Of a DNA stretch of 29,737 nt, positions 9,201-19,500 are shown piece after piece; within the stretch, counting starts at the first letter, position 1; every line of letters starts with the position of its first letter. The stretch comes from Pelargonium cotyledonis. Lineage: Eukaryota > Streptophyta > Magnoliopsida > Geraniales > Geraniaceae. The DNA is taken from positions 1 through 29,737 of the forward strand of contig JAYMTA010000405.1 in NCBI GenBank assembly GCA_036897625.1, in the 5' to 3' direction. The notes under the pieces are model-generated. The model was not told the origin of the DNA and did not search any database. It saw nothing but the letters and a program-made list of their open reading frames with translations. The translations under genes and the position numbers were made by a program.

Positions 9201-9845
9201 ATACCCGAGATTTCATTTTTATTTTAAAGCTTGTTATCCCGAACGAGACATATAAAGTAAGTCCGTACTCTCAATAATGCAGCTAGAGTACGAGATGATG
9301 TGCCGGGGGTGATGCAAGATTCCCATTCCCACGAGGCGACGCCATTCAACTATGGAAGTGGACATATCAGGCCAAACCGCGCCCAGGACCCGGGCCTGGT
9401 CTATGACTTAAATCCCAATGATTACTTGGATTTTCTATGTGCTTTAGGATACAATAAGACTATGGTTGCTCTCTTCTCCGGAGGGTCGTTTAAATGTCCG
9501 AATTCATCCTCCAACGCCCTTCTTGACTTCAACTATCCCTCCATCACAGTGCCACACCTCTCAGGATCAGTCACTGTGACTAGAAAGCTCAAGAATGTTG
9601 GTTCTCCAGGCAAGTACAGAGCCATAGTCCATCACCCACTTGGTGTTGTGGTCACTGTTGAGCCTAGTTTCTTGGAGTTCAAGAAAAGGGGTGAGGAGAA
9701 GAGTTTCAAGGTGACCCTTAAACCCAAGGGCTCCAAGGGGATATCCCAAGAAAATTATGTGTTTGGTGAGCTTGTGTGGAGTGATGGCTACCACTATGTG
9801 AGGAGTCCCATTACAGTTTCTAATATTCATGGTTCTCATCATTAA
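6271..9845 (+). CDS. Subtilisin-like serine protease, SBT5 group (SBT5.3/SBT5.4-like)
   Basis: A secreted plant subtilase (S8) expected to process proteins in the apoplast. Exons: 6271-6345, 6418-6527, 6800-6897, 6989-7262, 7598-8135, 8221-8315, 8405-8650, 8782-8896, 8974-9187, 9283-9845; all introns are GT-AG and frames join without a break, giving 775 aa. In order: signal peptide (about residues 1-22, [11 protein letters not shown] core), I9 propeptide ending near LHTTHSW (mature protein likely from Thr112 or Thr113), catalytic Asp148 ([10 protein letters not shown]), His217 ([12 protein letters not shown]), Asn325 (SAGNSGP) and Ser556 ([11 protein letters not shown]). A protease-associated domain lies between Asn and Ser (about 365-500), and a fibronectin-III-like domain follows ([10 protein letters not shown]...GELVWSDG). 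Ser in place of Thr in the His motif is normal for this group. The gene looks complete and functional. Substrate is unknown; Arabidopsis relatives include AIR3 (SBT5.3). Group assignment rests on remembered homologues. Confidence 0.93.
6545..6735. repeat. Cluster of TGTGAC/GTCACA inverted repeats in subtilase intron 2
   Basis: TGTGACAGAAA at 6552-6562 pairs perfectly with TTTCTGTCACA at 6578-6588 (15-base loop). GTCACAA at 6613-6619 pairs with TTGTGAC at 6624-6630. A further GTGACAGAAAC lies near 6713. The cluster fits the remains of a small inverted-repeat transposon, but no clear outer ends or target duplication are visible. Confidence 0.45.
7319..7597 (+). repeat. Three-unit degenerate minisatellite in subtilase intron 4
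   Basis: Three diverged direct repeats start at about 7325 (CTAGAGTGGACACTTGCC), 7419 (CTAGAGTAGACACTTGCC) and 7493 (CTAGGATGGGCTCTTGCC). Each continues with a CTCTGTCATTGTGTAGCAT-type segment and, in units 1 and 3, TGATGCAT.TTAA.GTTG. Unit lengths are about 94, 74 and 105 bases. The last unit runs into the intron 3' end, so the polypyrimidine-like tract and CAACAG acceptor at 7597 derive from, or have merged with, the third unit. Confidence 0.75.
8657..8748 (+). repeat. Exact 46-bp tandem duplication in subtilase intron 7
   Basis: A unit that begins CCCACTTTTTTTCTTC and ends TTAATGATCAAT occupies 8657-8702 and is repeated without a mismatch at 8703-8748. It lies wholly inside the intron 8651-8781. 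Identity implies a recent event or length polymorphism. Without one copy the intron would be only about 85 bases. Confidence 0.92.
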
Positions 9846-10704
9846 TATGGTAGTCCCAGCTTCTAAACTGTTAGATTAGGTTTCTTTTATCAGTTAGGTA
9901 GATTTTGATACTAGAATTCATGTAATTTGAATTAATTAGTTGGATAATAATCACAGAATAGAGAATATTACATTTATGATAACTCTTTTGCTTTTGCATA
10001 GTATGCTTAGAATTCATATCCCCATTTTGATTGTTTTTTGAATAGGAAATGATTCATACATGTAGCTGCCATACATATCAAATACATGTACTTGAAATTG
10101 AATCTTACCCGTCCATTACAACTAACACAAGATTGAACCCATTACCCCACCACTTAGAAAATCAAAACTGCTAAAACATATAGAACTTATTTTCCACGTA
10201 TCACATCCTGACATGTGTCTTACTTAGCTTATATTTGACATGTAAGGTAGATGTATGCGACAAGTTGTTTCCTTTTTGCATAAACCACGATAAACAAATT
10301 TTGTTTACTTGCCTCTCCAAATCAAGGGTCAATACAAACCCTAGGTTGTCACAAAGCTCAGCCAATCAATCACTTGAATGTGAATATGTGAAGATGGTGG
10401 AAGAAGGGGCAGAGTTGTCTTGAAAAATGAGAGGATACATTTTTACACATTGAAGATTGAAAATGACAGAGCAGAGCAAAGCACAGTCCATAAAGATGGT
10501 GGAGAGGAAATATGGCCACTTGGCCTATAAGCAGAGGCCATTTTATCATCTTTCTCAAATCCCATTTCCAATCAACTTGGAACCAACCAACAAATATACC
10601 ACAATCCCATCTTTCTATAGTAACCCAAAACCCCATACCATCACCTCCTGACCTAACTGTTTTTCCAACGGTCAAAAACTAACATTTCAGTACCAGTCAC
10701 CTCC
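9846..10704 (+). promoter_or_regulatory. Spacer: subtilase 3' UTR, then raffinose synthase promoter
   Basis: No gene is visible in these 859 bases. The left part should hold the subtilase 3' UTR, although I saw no sharp AATAAA. In the right part TATAAG at 10526-10531 is a plausible TATA box, giving a 5' UTR of about 150 bases before the ATG at 10705. CCACGTA near 10195 resembles an ACGT-core element bound by bZIP factors, which would suit a stress-related sugar gene; single short motifs are weak evidence. Confidence 0.4.
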
Positions 10705-13700
10705 ATGCTCTCTCCAGTGAAATCTCCGCAGCTGGGATCTGGGTTCTCCACATTCTTGGCGCCAAACAGGAGGGTCTTCTCCAGAGGGCGTGTGGGTCTC
10801 AACAAATGGAGGCAGTACTCCATGTTTCTCAACACAAAAACATCCTTAAAAGATGGGACTTTGACCATTGATGGCAAGGAAGCTTTGACAAGCGTCCCTG
10901 ACAACATTGTTGTCACGCCATTGACGGACACCTCTGCTTTTGTGGGAGCTACTTCTTCGGATAGCAGTGCCCGGAATGTTTTCAAGCTTGGAGTCATTGA
11001 GTGAGCCCCATTTTGACTGTGTTTTTGTTGGGTCTTCTGTGCATTTCCAATTTGGTGTAAACAGTATTTTTTTTTCTTCTTTTTTCTATTTTTGCCAACT
11101 TGGGGATGCTACTGTTTATTATTTGTCCTTGTGGAGATCAAAGGAGCAAACTTTACAACTGGGTCACTGCAAAATTTACAAATCCCAATTTACTTCTTTT
11201 ATTGGTGTTGACTGTGTACAATTGCTGTTTGTTTCCTCAGAATTTCTTGCATTTGGTCTAGTTAAGTGGAATTCTAACTTGGAAAAGTAATTGGTAGATG
11301 TTTCGTGTGTGCGCGTGTGTGATGCAGGGATGTCAAGTTATTGTCCCTATTTCGGTTTAAGCTTTGGTGGATGACGCCGCGAGTGGGGGACTCAGGAAGT
11401 GACATTCCTGCTGAAACCCAGATGCTGCTGCTGGAAGTAAAAGAAACGGATAATGGTGCGGTGTCTAATGAATCTACTTATATCGTTTTCTTGCCTCAGC
11501 TAGATGGTGAATTTCGAAGCAGCCTGCAGGGGAACTCATCTAATGAGCTTGAGTTTTGTGTTGAAAATGGTAAGATGTGACTTGCTATTTTACCTTAAAA
11601 TGCTTTATGCATCTTTGTTCTCGATCTGTCATATCATGATGAATCACGTACTGGCAATGTAGTGCGCAGACTTAAGTAGGGACTTGGAACATTGAAACAG
11701 TGGGTGAATTGCATTGCATGACAGCTCAATTTTGCTCAACAATGGTTAAGGGCTTTCACTCAGTGATGACTGGAATGGAGAGAGCCTTCCAGCCACAAGA
11801 AATGATGCTTTAAGAATGAAAAGTTTGTTCCTTCTTGGGAAATATATGAATGAATAAAATGGTAGATAAAACAGTTAGTTCCAACAAACCAATTGTCATT
11901 TCCTTTGTTTATCTTATTCTAGTGATATCTTGATGTGGGCTTCTTATGTATTTTGATAGGTGACCCTGGTATTGTTACCTCACAATCACTAAAAGCAGTC
12001 TTTGTGGATTATGGAAATCACCCGTTCGATCTGATAAAGGATTCTATAAAGTGGGTTAGCTTTTTGAGCGAACTTTGAGCTTTAACTACATCTCTGAAAT
12101 GTTAGCTAGTTAGTGCACGAATGTTACTGCACCTGTAGTTGCAGCTAATTTCTGATGTGTTTCCGAGCATCAGGCTTTAGCTAAGCCTTAAGACATCATA
12201 TACCTCTCAAGTTCACTGCTTTAGTTCCCAGATTAGTTATTGGTATCTAGGATATTAATTATCCTTTTTGGCACTTTTTAATATACACTGGTTACATATG
12301 CAGGATTCTTGGGAAGCATAGAGGAACCTTTGCTCACAGAGAAATGAAACAGGCAAGTTTCCGTTTACATTACTAATAAATTTGATCCAAGGAAGAATAG
12401 AGATCTTACTTAACTTATCTGTAACTATTGCAGATGCCCGGGATCCTGGACTGCTTTGGTTGGTGCACCTGGGATGCTTTCTACCAAGACGGTAATCCAC
12501 AAGGAATCAAAGATGGCCTAAAAAGGTTAATATAGTTTTAGTTTTTTACGCATACCTTATCAAAACATGGTGCAGTATCTTTTAAACTAAATAACAAGAC
12601 TATGACTTCCTTATGTTAGAAGTTATCATACATGAAACAGTTCACCTTGCTTTGTTGTGTACAAACAATTCACTCCCAGGTGCGTAATGGGGAGATTTTT
12701 TTATTGTGGTATTATTATCGTTAATGGAGTAAGTTTGCGTGATATTCTTGAAGAGAATGTACATAGGTTGCTTAGTAGAGTGAGGTTATCTACCTATGAC
12801 GAGGATTATCCATCCGCAGGGCTAGGTGATTCTATAAATAATGTTGATAGTGTGTGCCTATTTCATATTTAACATTGTGAAGAGTGACTTTTCCTCAATC
12901 TGCTTCTAATAAACTTCCACTTTGTTGTAAATGAGATGAATTGCGTTTGTGTCCTGATGTGTCGGAAGATGCTTCTCTTTTATTTCTTGTTCATATTTTC
13001 TTTTCCTCTTTTCTTCCCTGACAATTCTGCATTGTGTCTGTTGTTTTTCTGCTTCATATGTTGCTAAGACAACTTTTTTAAGTAGTATGTATTTACTTTT
13101 TTCTTTCTCGAAAAAACATTTCCAATTTCTTTCAGTTTATCACAAGGAGGCACTCCAGCAAAGTTTTTGGTAATAGATGATGGGTGGCAAGATACAACTA
13201 ATGAATTTCAGAAAGAAGGCGAGCCGTTTGTGGATGGGACACAGTAAGTTTATGTATTTTTCTTCCATGTTCATTTCAAATTCATATCCTTGGGTACTAA
13301 TGATCTCGAAAATACAGGTTTGGTGGGAGATTAGCCAGCATTGAAGAAAATAGCAAGTTCCGAAGACCAGCAAATGAAGCTCAAAGTGAGGGACCAAGTG
13401 GTCTGAAGGACTTTGTTTCAGATATTAAAAAGACTTATGGCCTCAAGTATGTTTCTAGGATGAATCCTTATCTTTCACAATCTTTATGCGTACCTATGGA
13501 GATTTTATCTTTTCTGTTTGACGATTTTCAGGTACGTGTATGTGTGGCATGCCCTTATGGGATACTGGGGAGGCCTTGTTCCAAATGCTCCAGGGACCAA
13601 AAAGTACAATCCAAAACTAATATACCCAATTCAATCATCAGGGAATTTGTCACACCAAAGGGATTTAGCTATGGATTGTATGGAGAAATATGGTGTTGGG

Positions 13701-15895
13701 ACAATTGATCCTGCTAAAGCATCCGAGTTCTATGATGATCTACATGGATATCTTGTTTCACAGGATGTAGACGGGGTTAAGGTTGATGTTCAGAACATCC
13801 TGGAAACAATTTCGGCTGGTACAGGAGGTCGAGTCTCACTCACTAAGCAGTTTCAAGAAGCACTTGAGAAGTCCATAACCACTCACTTCCAAGACAACAG
13901 CATAATCTGCTGCATGGGTCAGAGCACGGACTCCATTTATCAGTATATATCTAATTCTTAAATGAGCAATGCATGGATCACATAGAGTAGAGCTGTTTTT
14001 ACTGGTTTTAGCAATATGACATGAATATGTTGAATTCCTTTGCATTTCCGATAAGACATTAATTAAATAGTTCGAGAGCTACCTCAAGATAATAGAATGC
14101 AATATGTTCATTTGGTCAGTTGTGGTTTTTACTCCATTAGAATTTAGTCTTTGAGTTCTAATCCTAAGTAATGTGAAACGACAGCATTGCATACACAAAT
14201 GGAGCATCAACTGATTTAATACTTAATAGAATTTCCAAAAGCATTCACTCTGATCCAGATTTCTATTTGTTCTAATCTATGAAAAAAACATCCTAGGATG
14301 TTGGCACACTTGTCAGAGACAGCATCTGTACTATTTTGGATTACTAGTTCATCTCCAAACATTTTCTCTATGTAATGGTAATTTTGGTCCTTTTTTTTGC
14401 AGTGCCAAAACTAACAACATTACGCGAGCTTCTGATGATTACTATCCACAAAACCCAGCAACACAGACACTGCACATAGCTGGTGTGGCTTTTAACAGCA
14501 TATTTCTTGGCGAAGTTGTTGTCCCAGATTGGGACATGTTCTATGTATGCTATAGCCCTTCTTGCCATGTATATAGTGCTCTTCATGAATTTTGGTAATT
14601 GACTATGTGTGTTTAATAACTTTCAGAGCCTCCACAAATCAGCTGAGTTTCATGCTGTTGCTCAAGCTGTGGGAGGTTGCGGAATCTATGTTAGGTAAGA
14701 GCAACTACCTATAGATGGACTTTCAAAATAAGTTCCAGTTGAAACATTCTATTACAGTACTTTTTTTATTGTTATCATTTTCTGATTATATTACTTGTAT
14801 GGATTTGTATTGAGTGCACAAAATTTACTGAATAAGCTGATCAGCTTCACTGATAAGATGCCATTTCTGATCTCAGTGACAAACCTGGCCACCATGATTT
14901 TGAGATACTTAGAAGGCTTGTACTTTCTGACGGGACAGTGCTTAGAGCTAAATACCCTGGGAGGCCAACCCGAGATTGTTTATTTAAGGACCCAGTAATG
15001 GATGGGCGACGTATTTCCATTTCCCATATACACTTTGGATGTGCTTTGTGACACTTTTCGGATCCTATTACCATTGCTATGGAATTTTAACACTGCAGTC
15101 TTCTGAAGATTTGGAATCTGAACAAATGTTCCGGGCTTATAGGCATCTTCAATTGCCAAGGGCTAGGAACTTGGCCTGGTATGGAAAGTAGTATCCAAAT
15201 GGGTGCCAATTATAAGCTATCTGGAAAGGTCTACCCTACCGATATTGAATACTTTGAGGAGGTTTGCGGGGATCTCTGGACCGGAGATTGTGCAGTCTTT
15301 TCCTACAAAACAGGTACATATATGAACAGAAACTTATGTGTAAGTTATCAGAAAATTCAAGAAAACATGCACACAACCATACATTTTATTTGATGAAATG
15401 TTATGTGTTTCTCTATGTTTTGGGGGATTTCAGGTTCTTTGTCTCGTTTGCCAAAGAACGAATCGTTTGATGTCACATTAGAAATGTTACAATGTGATGT
15501 GCTCACTGTATCTCCTATTAAGGTTGGTTTTTACTCAGCTGGGTTCTCATATTGTACTTGGTTTGCAAATGACACATGATTTTCTCCAATGTTGGGCTGT
15601 GATTCAACAGGTTTACCACGAAAAGATTCAGTTCGCGCCTATTGGATTGATAAATATGTATAATGCTGGTGGAGCTGTGGAGGCAATCGACTCCTTCACC
15701 GAATCTTCTTCTACGTCGGGAGTACGAATCAAGGGAAGAGGGGCGGGTAAACTCGGTGCATATGCCAGTATAAAGCCCCAGTCTTGCTCTGTGAACTCAG
15801 AAGGTGTGGAGTTTGATTTCAGAGGTGAAGACAGCTTATTGACAATTACAAGTCCTGACAGAACCAGTTCTTGGGAAATTGACATATGTTACTGA
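10705..15895 (+). CDS. Raffinose synthase / seed imbibition protein family (galactinol-sucrose galactosyltransferase 2-like, GH36)
   Basis: Glycoside hydrolase family 36 enzyme; members transfer galactose from galactinol to sucrose or act as alkaline alpha-galactosidases. Exons: 10705-11000, 11328-11569, 11960-12050, 12304-12352, 12434-12525, 13136-13243, 13318-13446, 13532-13942, 14403-14544, 14627-14694, 14877-15005, 15099-15313, 15434-15522, 15611-15895; total 781 aa, normal for the family. Visible motifs: [51 protein letters not shown] with likely nucleophile Asp421, RASDDYYP with likely acid/base Asp484 or Asp485, VPDWDMF and [17 protein letters not shown]. About 39 residues precede the usual family start (MFLNTK); they are rich in Ser, Arg and Lys with no acidic residue, suggesting a plastid transit peptide. 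The intron after exon 4 has a strong GC donor, and the exon 11 donor is irregular (see findings). Sequence resembles Arabidopsis RFS2/SIP2 and RFS1/SIP1; which activity it has cannot be told. Confidence 0.92.
12353..12433 (+). other. GC-AG intron 4 of the raffinose synthase family gene
   Basis: Exon 4 ends AAACAG and the intron starts GCAAGT; the next exon begins ATGCCCGGGATCCTGG after TATTGCAG. Only this junction gives [19 protein letters not shown], as in homologues. AG|GCAAGT is the classical strong GC donor, so splicing should be efficient. Confidence 0.85.
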
Positions 15896-15944
15896 GGTCA
15901 TTTTTTGTTATAGCAATGGCAGCTCAGATGAGCCTAGTTTTGGA

Positions 15945-15950
15945 AATAAA
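15945..15950 (+). terminator. Candidate polyadenylation signal AATAAA of the raffinose synthase family gene
   Basis: AATAAA begins 50 bases after the TGA stop (15893-15895) and is the only canonical hexamer close behind this gene. Plant signals are variable, so the cleavage site may lie elsewhere. Confidence 0.45.
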
Positions 15951-16514
15951 AGCCATCAATTGTATTAGTTTATACCTTAAATATTCAATATTCTTAACAA
16001 AATACCACTCCAAGGTCACAAATACCGACGTTCTTTCACTGTGTGATACGTTAAGAGATAAATCGAAAAACTTCTTTGCGGGTCAAACAATAGGCTCAAT
16101 ATTTCCATTTCTAGTATTTTCTGGTTATTGGAATTCAACACGACGCGAACTTGACCTTTCGTAGACATTATTTTGGCACGAACAAGCACTCACATTTTCA
16201 AGAACACATGTCTCATAACCAGAGTCCACATTCTCCTCCAAAAGAAACTGAGAAGACAAAGACTGAGAGACACAAATGCTGTGTTGTAGTAATTTTTGAG
16301 GCCATCCATGGAGTGTGCAGCTATTGTCTACAGATCCGAATATGACTCAACATGTTTCTACCAGGAATGTTCACATTTGTGTTCAATATCTATATATATA
16401 CCCAATTCTAAAAACAGACAGCTCCTTTGTATCTCATTTCTCATTTCCATGTCTTTTTCTGTATTATAATGTTTAGTGTGGAGGTGGTTTAGTGTATATT
16501 AATCAATAATAAAG
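15951..16514 (+). promoter_or_regulatory. CALS5 promoter and 5' UTR region
   Basis: The spacer between the raffinose synthase gene and the CALS5 start shows no gene. TATATATATA at 16391-16400 is a good TATA-box candidate; transcription would begin near 16425-16430, giving a 5' UTR of about 90 bases to the ATG at 16515. The spacer from the upstream stop codon is only about 620 bases, so the CALS5 promoter is short or overlaps the 3' end of its neighbour. Confidence 0.5.
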
Positions 16515-19500
16515 ATGAGCAACAACCACCAGCAGCAGGCGGCTGGGCCGTCCCTGTCGCGGCGGTTCTCGCGCAACGCCGGCTCCACCGTGTCGGTGTC
16601 CATGTCCATGGAGGTGTTCGACAACCTGGTGGTTCCGGCCTCTCTCGGCTCCATAGCTCCGATCCTCCGCGTCGCCGACGAGATCCAACGGGAGCGTCCC
16701 CGAGTCGCATACTTGTGTACGTCTCTGTCTCTAATGAGCTTGCTGTGTGTGTGTGCGTGAATGTGTTTTCTGAGAATGTGTTTCGTGCGATTTGAAGGTC
16801 GGTTCTATGCATTCGAGAAGGCGCATCGGGTGGATCAGAACTCGAGCGGCCGTGGCGTCCGGCAGTTCAAGACGTCTCTCCTCCAGAGGCTTGAGCGGGT
16901 ACTCATGATTCATTTCATAACTAGCTTAACTAACTTTCAAAATTTTGGTTTAATACACAGAAGCCCGACTACATTTTGTACATTTAAGTCGTACCCCAAG
17001 TCAGACTAATCTCCATTCGACACGGGTAGGATCATAAGGGCGGCGAACCTCTGTTTATCAAGTTTTAACGCATATTAAACTAGAACCTTTATTAGTTAAC
17101 CAACGCGCTTGGTGCTCTCTGCATAGGTTTTCATTCCCGATATTTAGTCCCGTTGCGTAGATATGTACTATATATATAGTTTAAAGGCATTGATCTCGTC
17201 GCACCAAAAACCTGGTATAAAACCGGATTACATGTCAAATACGTAAGGCTAGGCATCGGTTCAGAGTCGGTCCGGACCAGACCGACTCAAGACCGGACTG
17301 AAACTATAATGATCTTAGAATCGAAGATCAAACTGGTCATTGCCACAATTTTCCCGCCATTTTCCTTCGACTAGATCGGTGCCTCAGTCATTTCACTCTC
17401 CTGAATTCAGTTTCTCTTCTTTCTTTTTTCCTCATCTGATCACGATCTACAGGTTCGTCACGTACGCAGACGTCTCTTTCTTCTTTTGATTGATTTATTT
17501 ATTTTTGTACTTTTTCCGCCATTTTCGTTCTCTGTGCTAGGTCTTGACCATTAGCATTCAGAAATTTGGAGAGGAAGGAGTGGTGAATTGAAATTTCGTT
17601 GGTTGAAACTTGCAGGACAATGCCTCCAGTCTCGCATCTAGGGTTAAGAAGTCTGATGCGCAAGAAATCCAGAGCTTCTATTTGCACTACTATGAAAACT
17701 ATATTAAGGCGCTGGAGGACGGAGATCGTGCAGATAGGTATGTGTGGAAGATATATATATATTTTTTTTTCATTTCCCTTAATTTGGAAGTAATTACTTT
17801 GTAATTCAATTAATGGCGCTGTTGTTGTTCGTAGAGCCCAAGTTGGCAAGGCCTACAAGACTGCTGGAGTGCTTTTCGAAGTGCTTTGTGCTGTTAACAA
17901 GATTGAGAAAGTTGAAGAAGTTGGCCAAGAGGTTGTTCCCTCCATCCCATTTTCATGATTTATTTTATTATATTATTTTGTTCTTGCTGGATTGAATTGA
18001 ACAATTGATTAATGACACAATCCTCAATTTTGTATTTCCTGGGAGTGCTTAGATTATTGCTGCAGCTAGAGATGTCCAGGAAAAGACTGAAATCTACGCG
18101 CCATACAACATTCTTCCCCTGGATGCTGCCGGTGCTTCTCAAGCTATCATGCAGCTTGATGAGGTATAATGTAAATTATGCTTTTTTTTTTTTTGACAAG
18201 CGAGGTACTCTATATTGATGGAATTTCCGAGGAGGGAAAAAAGAGTACAAACACCAAACAAATAAGATTGGACTTAGCGAAAATACAATGCAGAAACTAA
18301 AGGTACTGAAACAAGCATGAGATAATAAACTAAACAAGAAACCTACTTGGTATGGATTTCCAATCTTGAAGGCACCAATCCTGTAATTACCTTGGGATTT
18401 TGATGGCAGTAATGAGAATGATAGGCCTCCTGAGCGCCCAGTTGACTGTGGGAAGTGGAATTTGGCTTCTGGGATGTGCCATAGTGACCTGATTATTGAC
18501 CCATCCACTGACTCAAGATCCGGTTCCAACAAGAACCATGTCCGCTTTTGTTTTGGTTGATGTCTGACTCATGAAGTTTCTGATTTTGTGTATGACCCCA
18601 ATCCTTCATGTGATCCATGATAAGAGAGTCAGGGCTGAACTTAGTCACTCTCTTATTGTTTAGGTGGAGGAGGGTAGTTATGGGTTTGGATAGGTTCATG
18701 GCTGTGTGTTGAAGTTGGTTACAACGCCTAGATCATCTAATCAATATTGTTGTTTTGTTTTCTTCTTTTTATACCAGGTAAGGGCTGCAGTGGCTGCATT
18801 GTCCAACACGCGTGGCTTGACATGGCCATCTCTTTTTGAGCAACACAAGCAGGCCACGGGAGATTTAGACATACTTGATTGGCTAAGGGCTGTGTTTGGG
18901 TTCCAGGCATGCTGTTGACCTCTAAGATGAGATGTTCATTACTTATATACTGCTACATTTTGTTATCAAGTGAATGATTTATGTTTTTCCTTTATTTTAA
19001 TGACTACAGAAAGACAATGTCAGGAACCAGAGAGAGCACTTGATTTTACTACTTGCTAATAACCACATAAGGCTTGAACCCAAACCTGAACCTCTCAACA
19101 CGGCATGTGACGATCCTCTCTTCAGATTATCTTTTTGTTGCATTTTGGGACTTCAGTTATATTATTTCCATGTCACCTATAGTTGATAACAGCATCATTC
19201 TAAATGTGTCATAATATCTACATGCCATGAAACATAGGTGTTAACTTAGCACACATATCATTTCTTAGTTAATTTTGAGGTCAGGAACATCCATTTTCTT
19301 AAATATCTGGGTTGAATTTTATGTCAAAATCAAACTGTATTGCATCTATTTTTTCCAATATCTGGGCTGTAATTGAAATATTAACCTAATTTTCTCTGTT
19401 TAGCTTGATGATCGTGCTGTTATTGCCGTTATGAACAAGCTTTTTAAGAATTACAAAACATGGTGCAAATTTCTGGACCAGAAACACAGTTTGAGGTGAG

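Noticed and set aside
12657-12872. 71-codon frame in raffinose synthase intron 5
   Set aside because: No conserved motif; the protein is continuous without it, and it lies wholly inside an intron with normal splice sites.
16489-16812. Minus-strand Arg/Pro-rich frames opposite CALS5 exon 1
   Set aside because: Antisense shadow of a GC-rich exon that encodes the recognisable CALS5 N-terminus.
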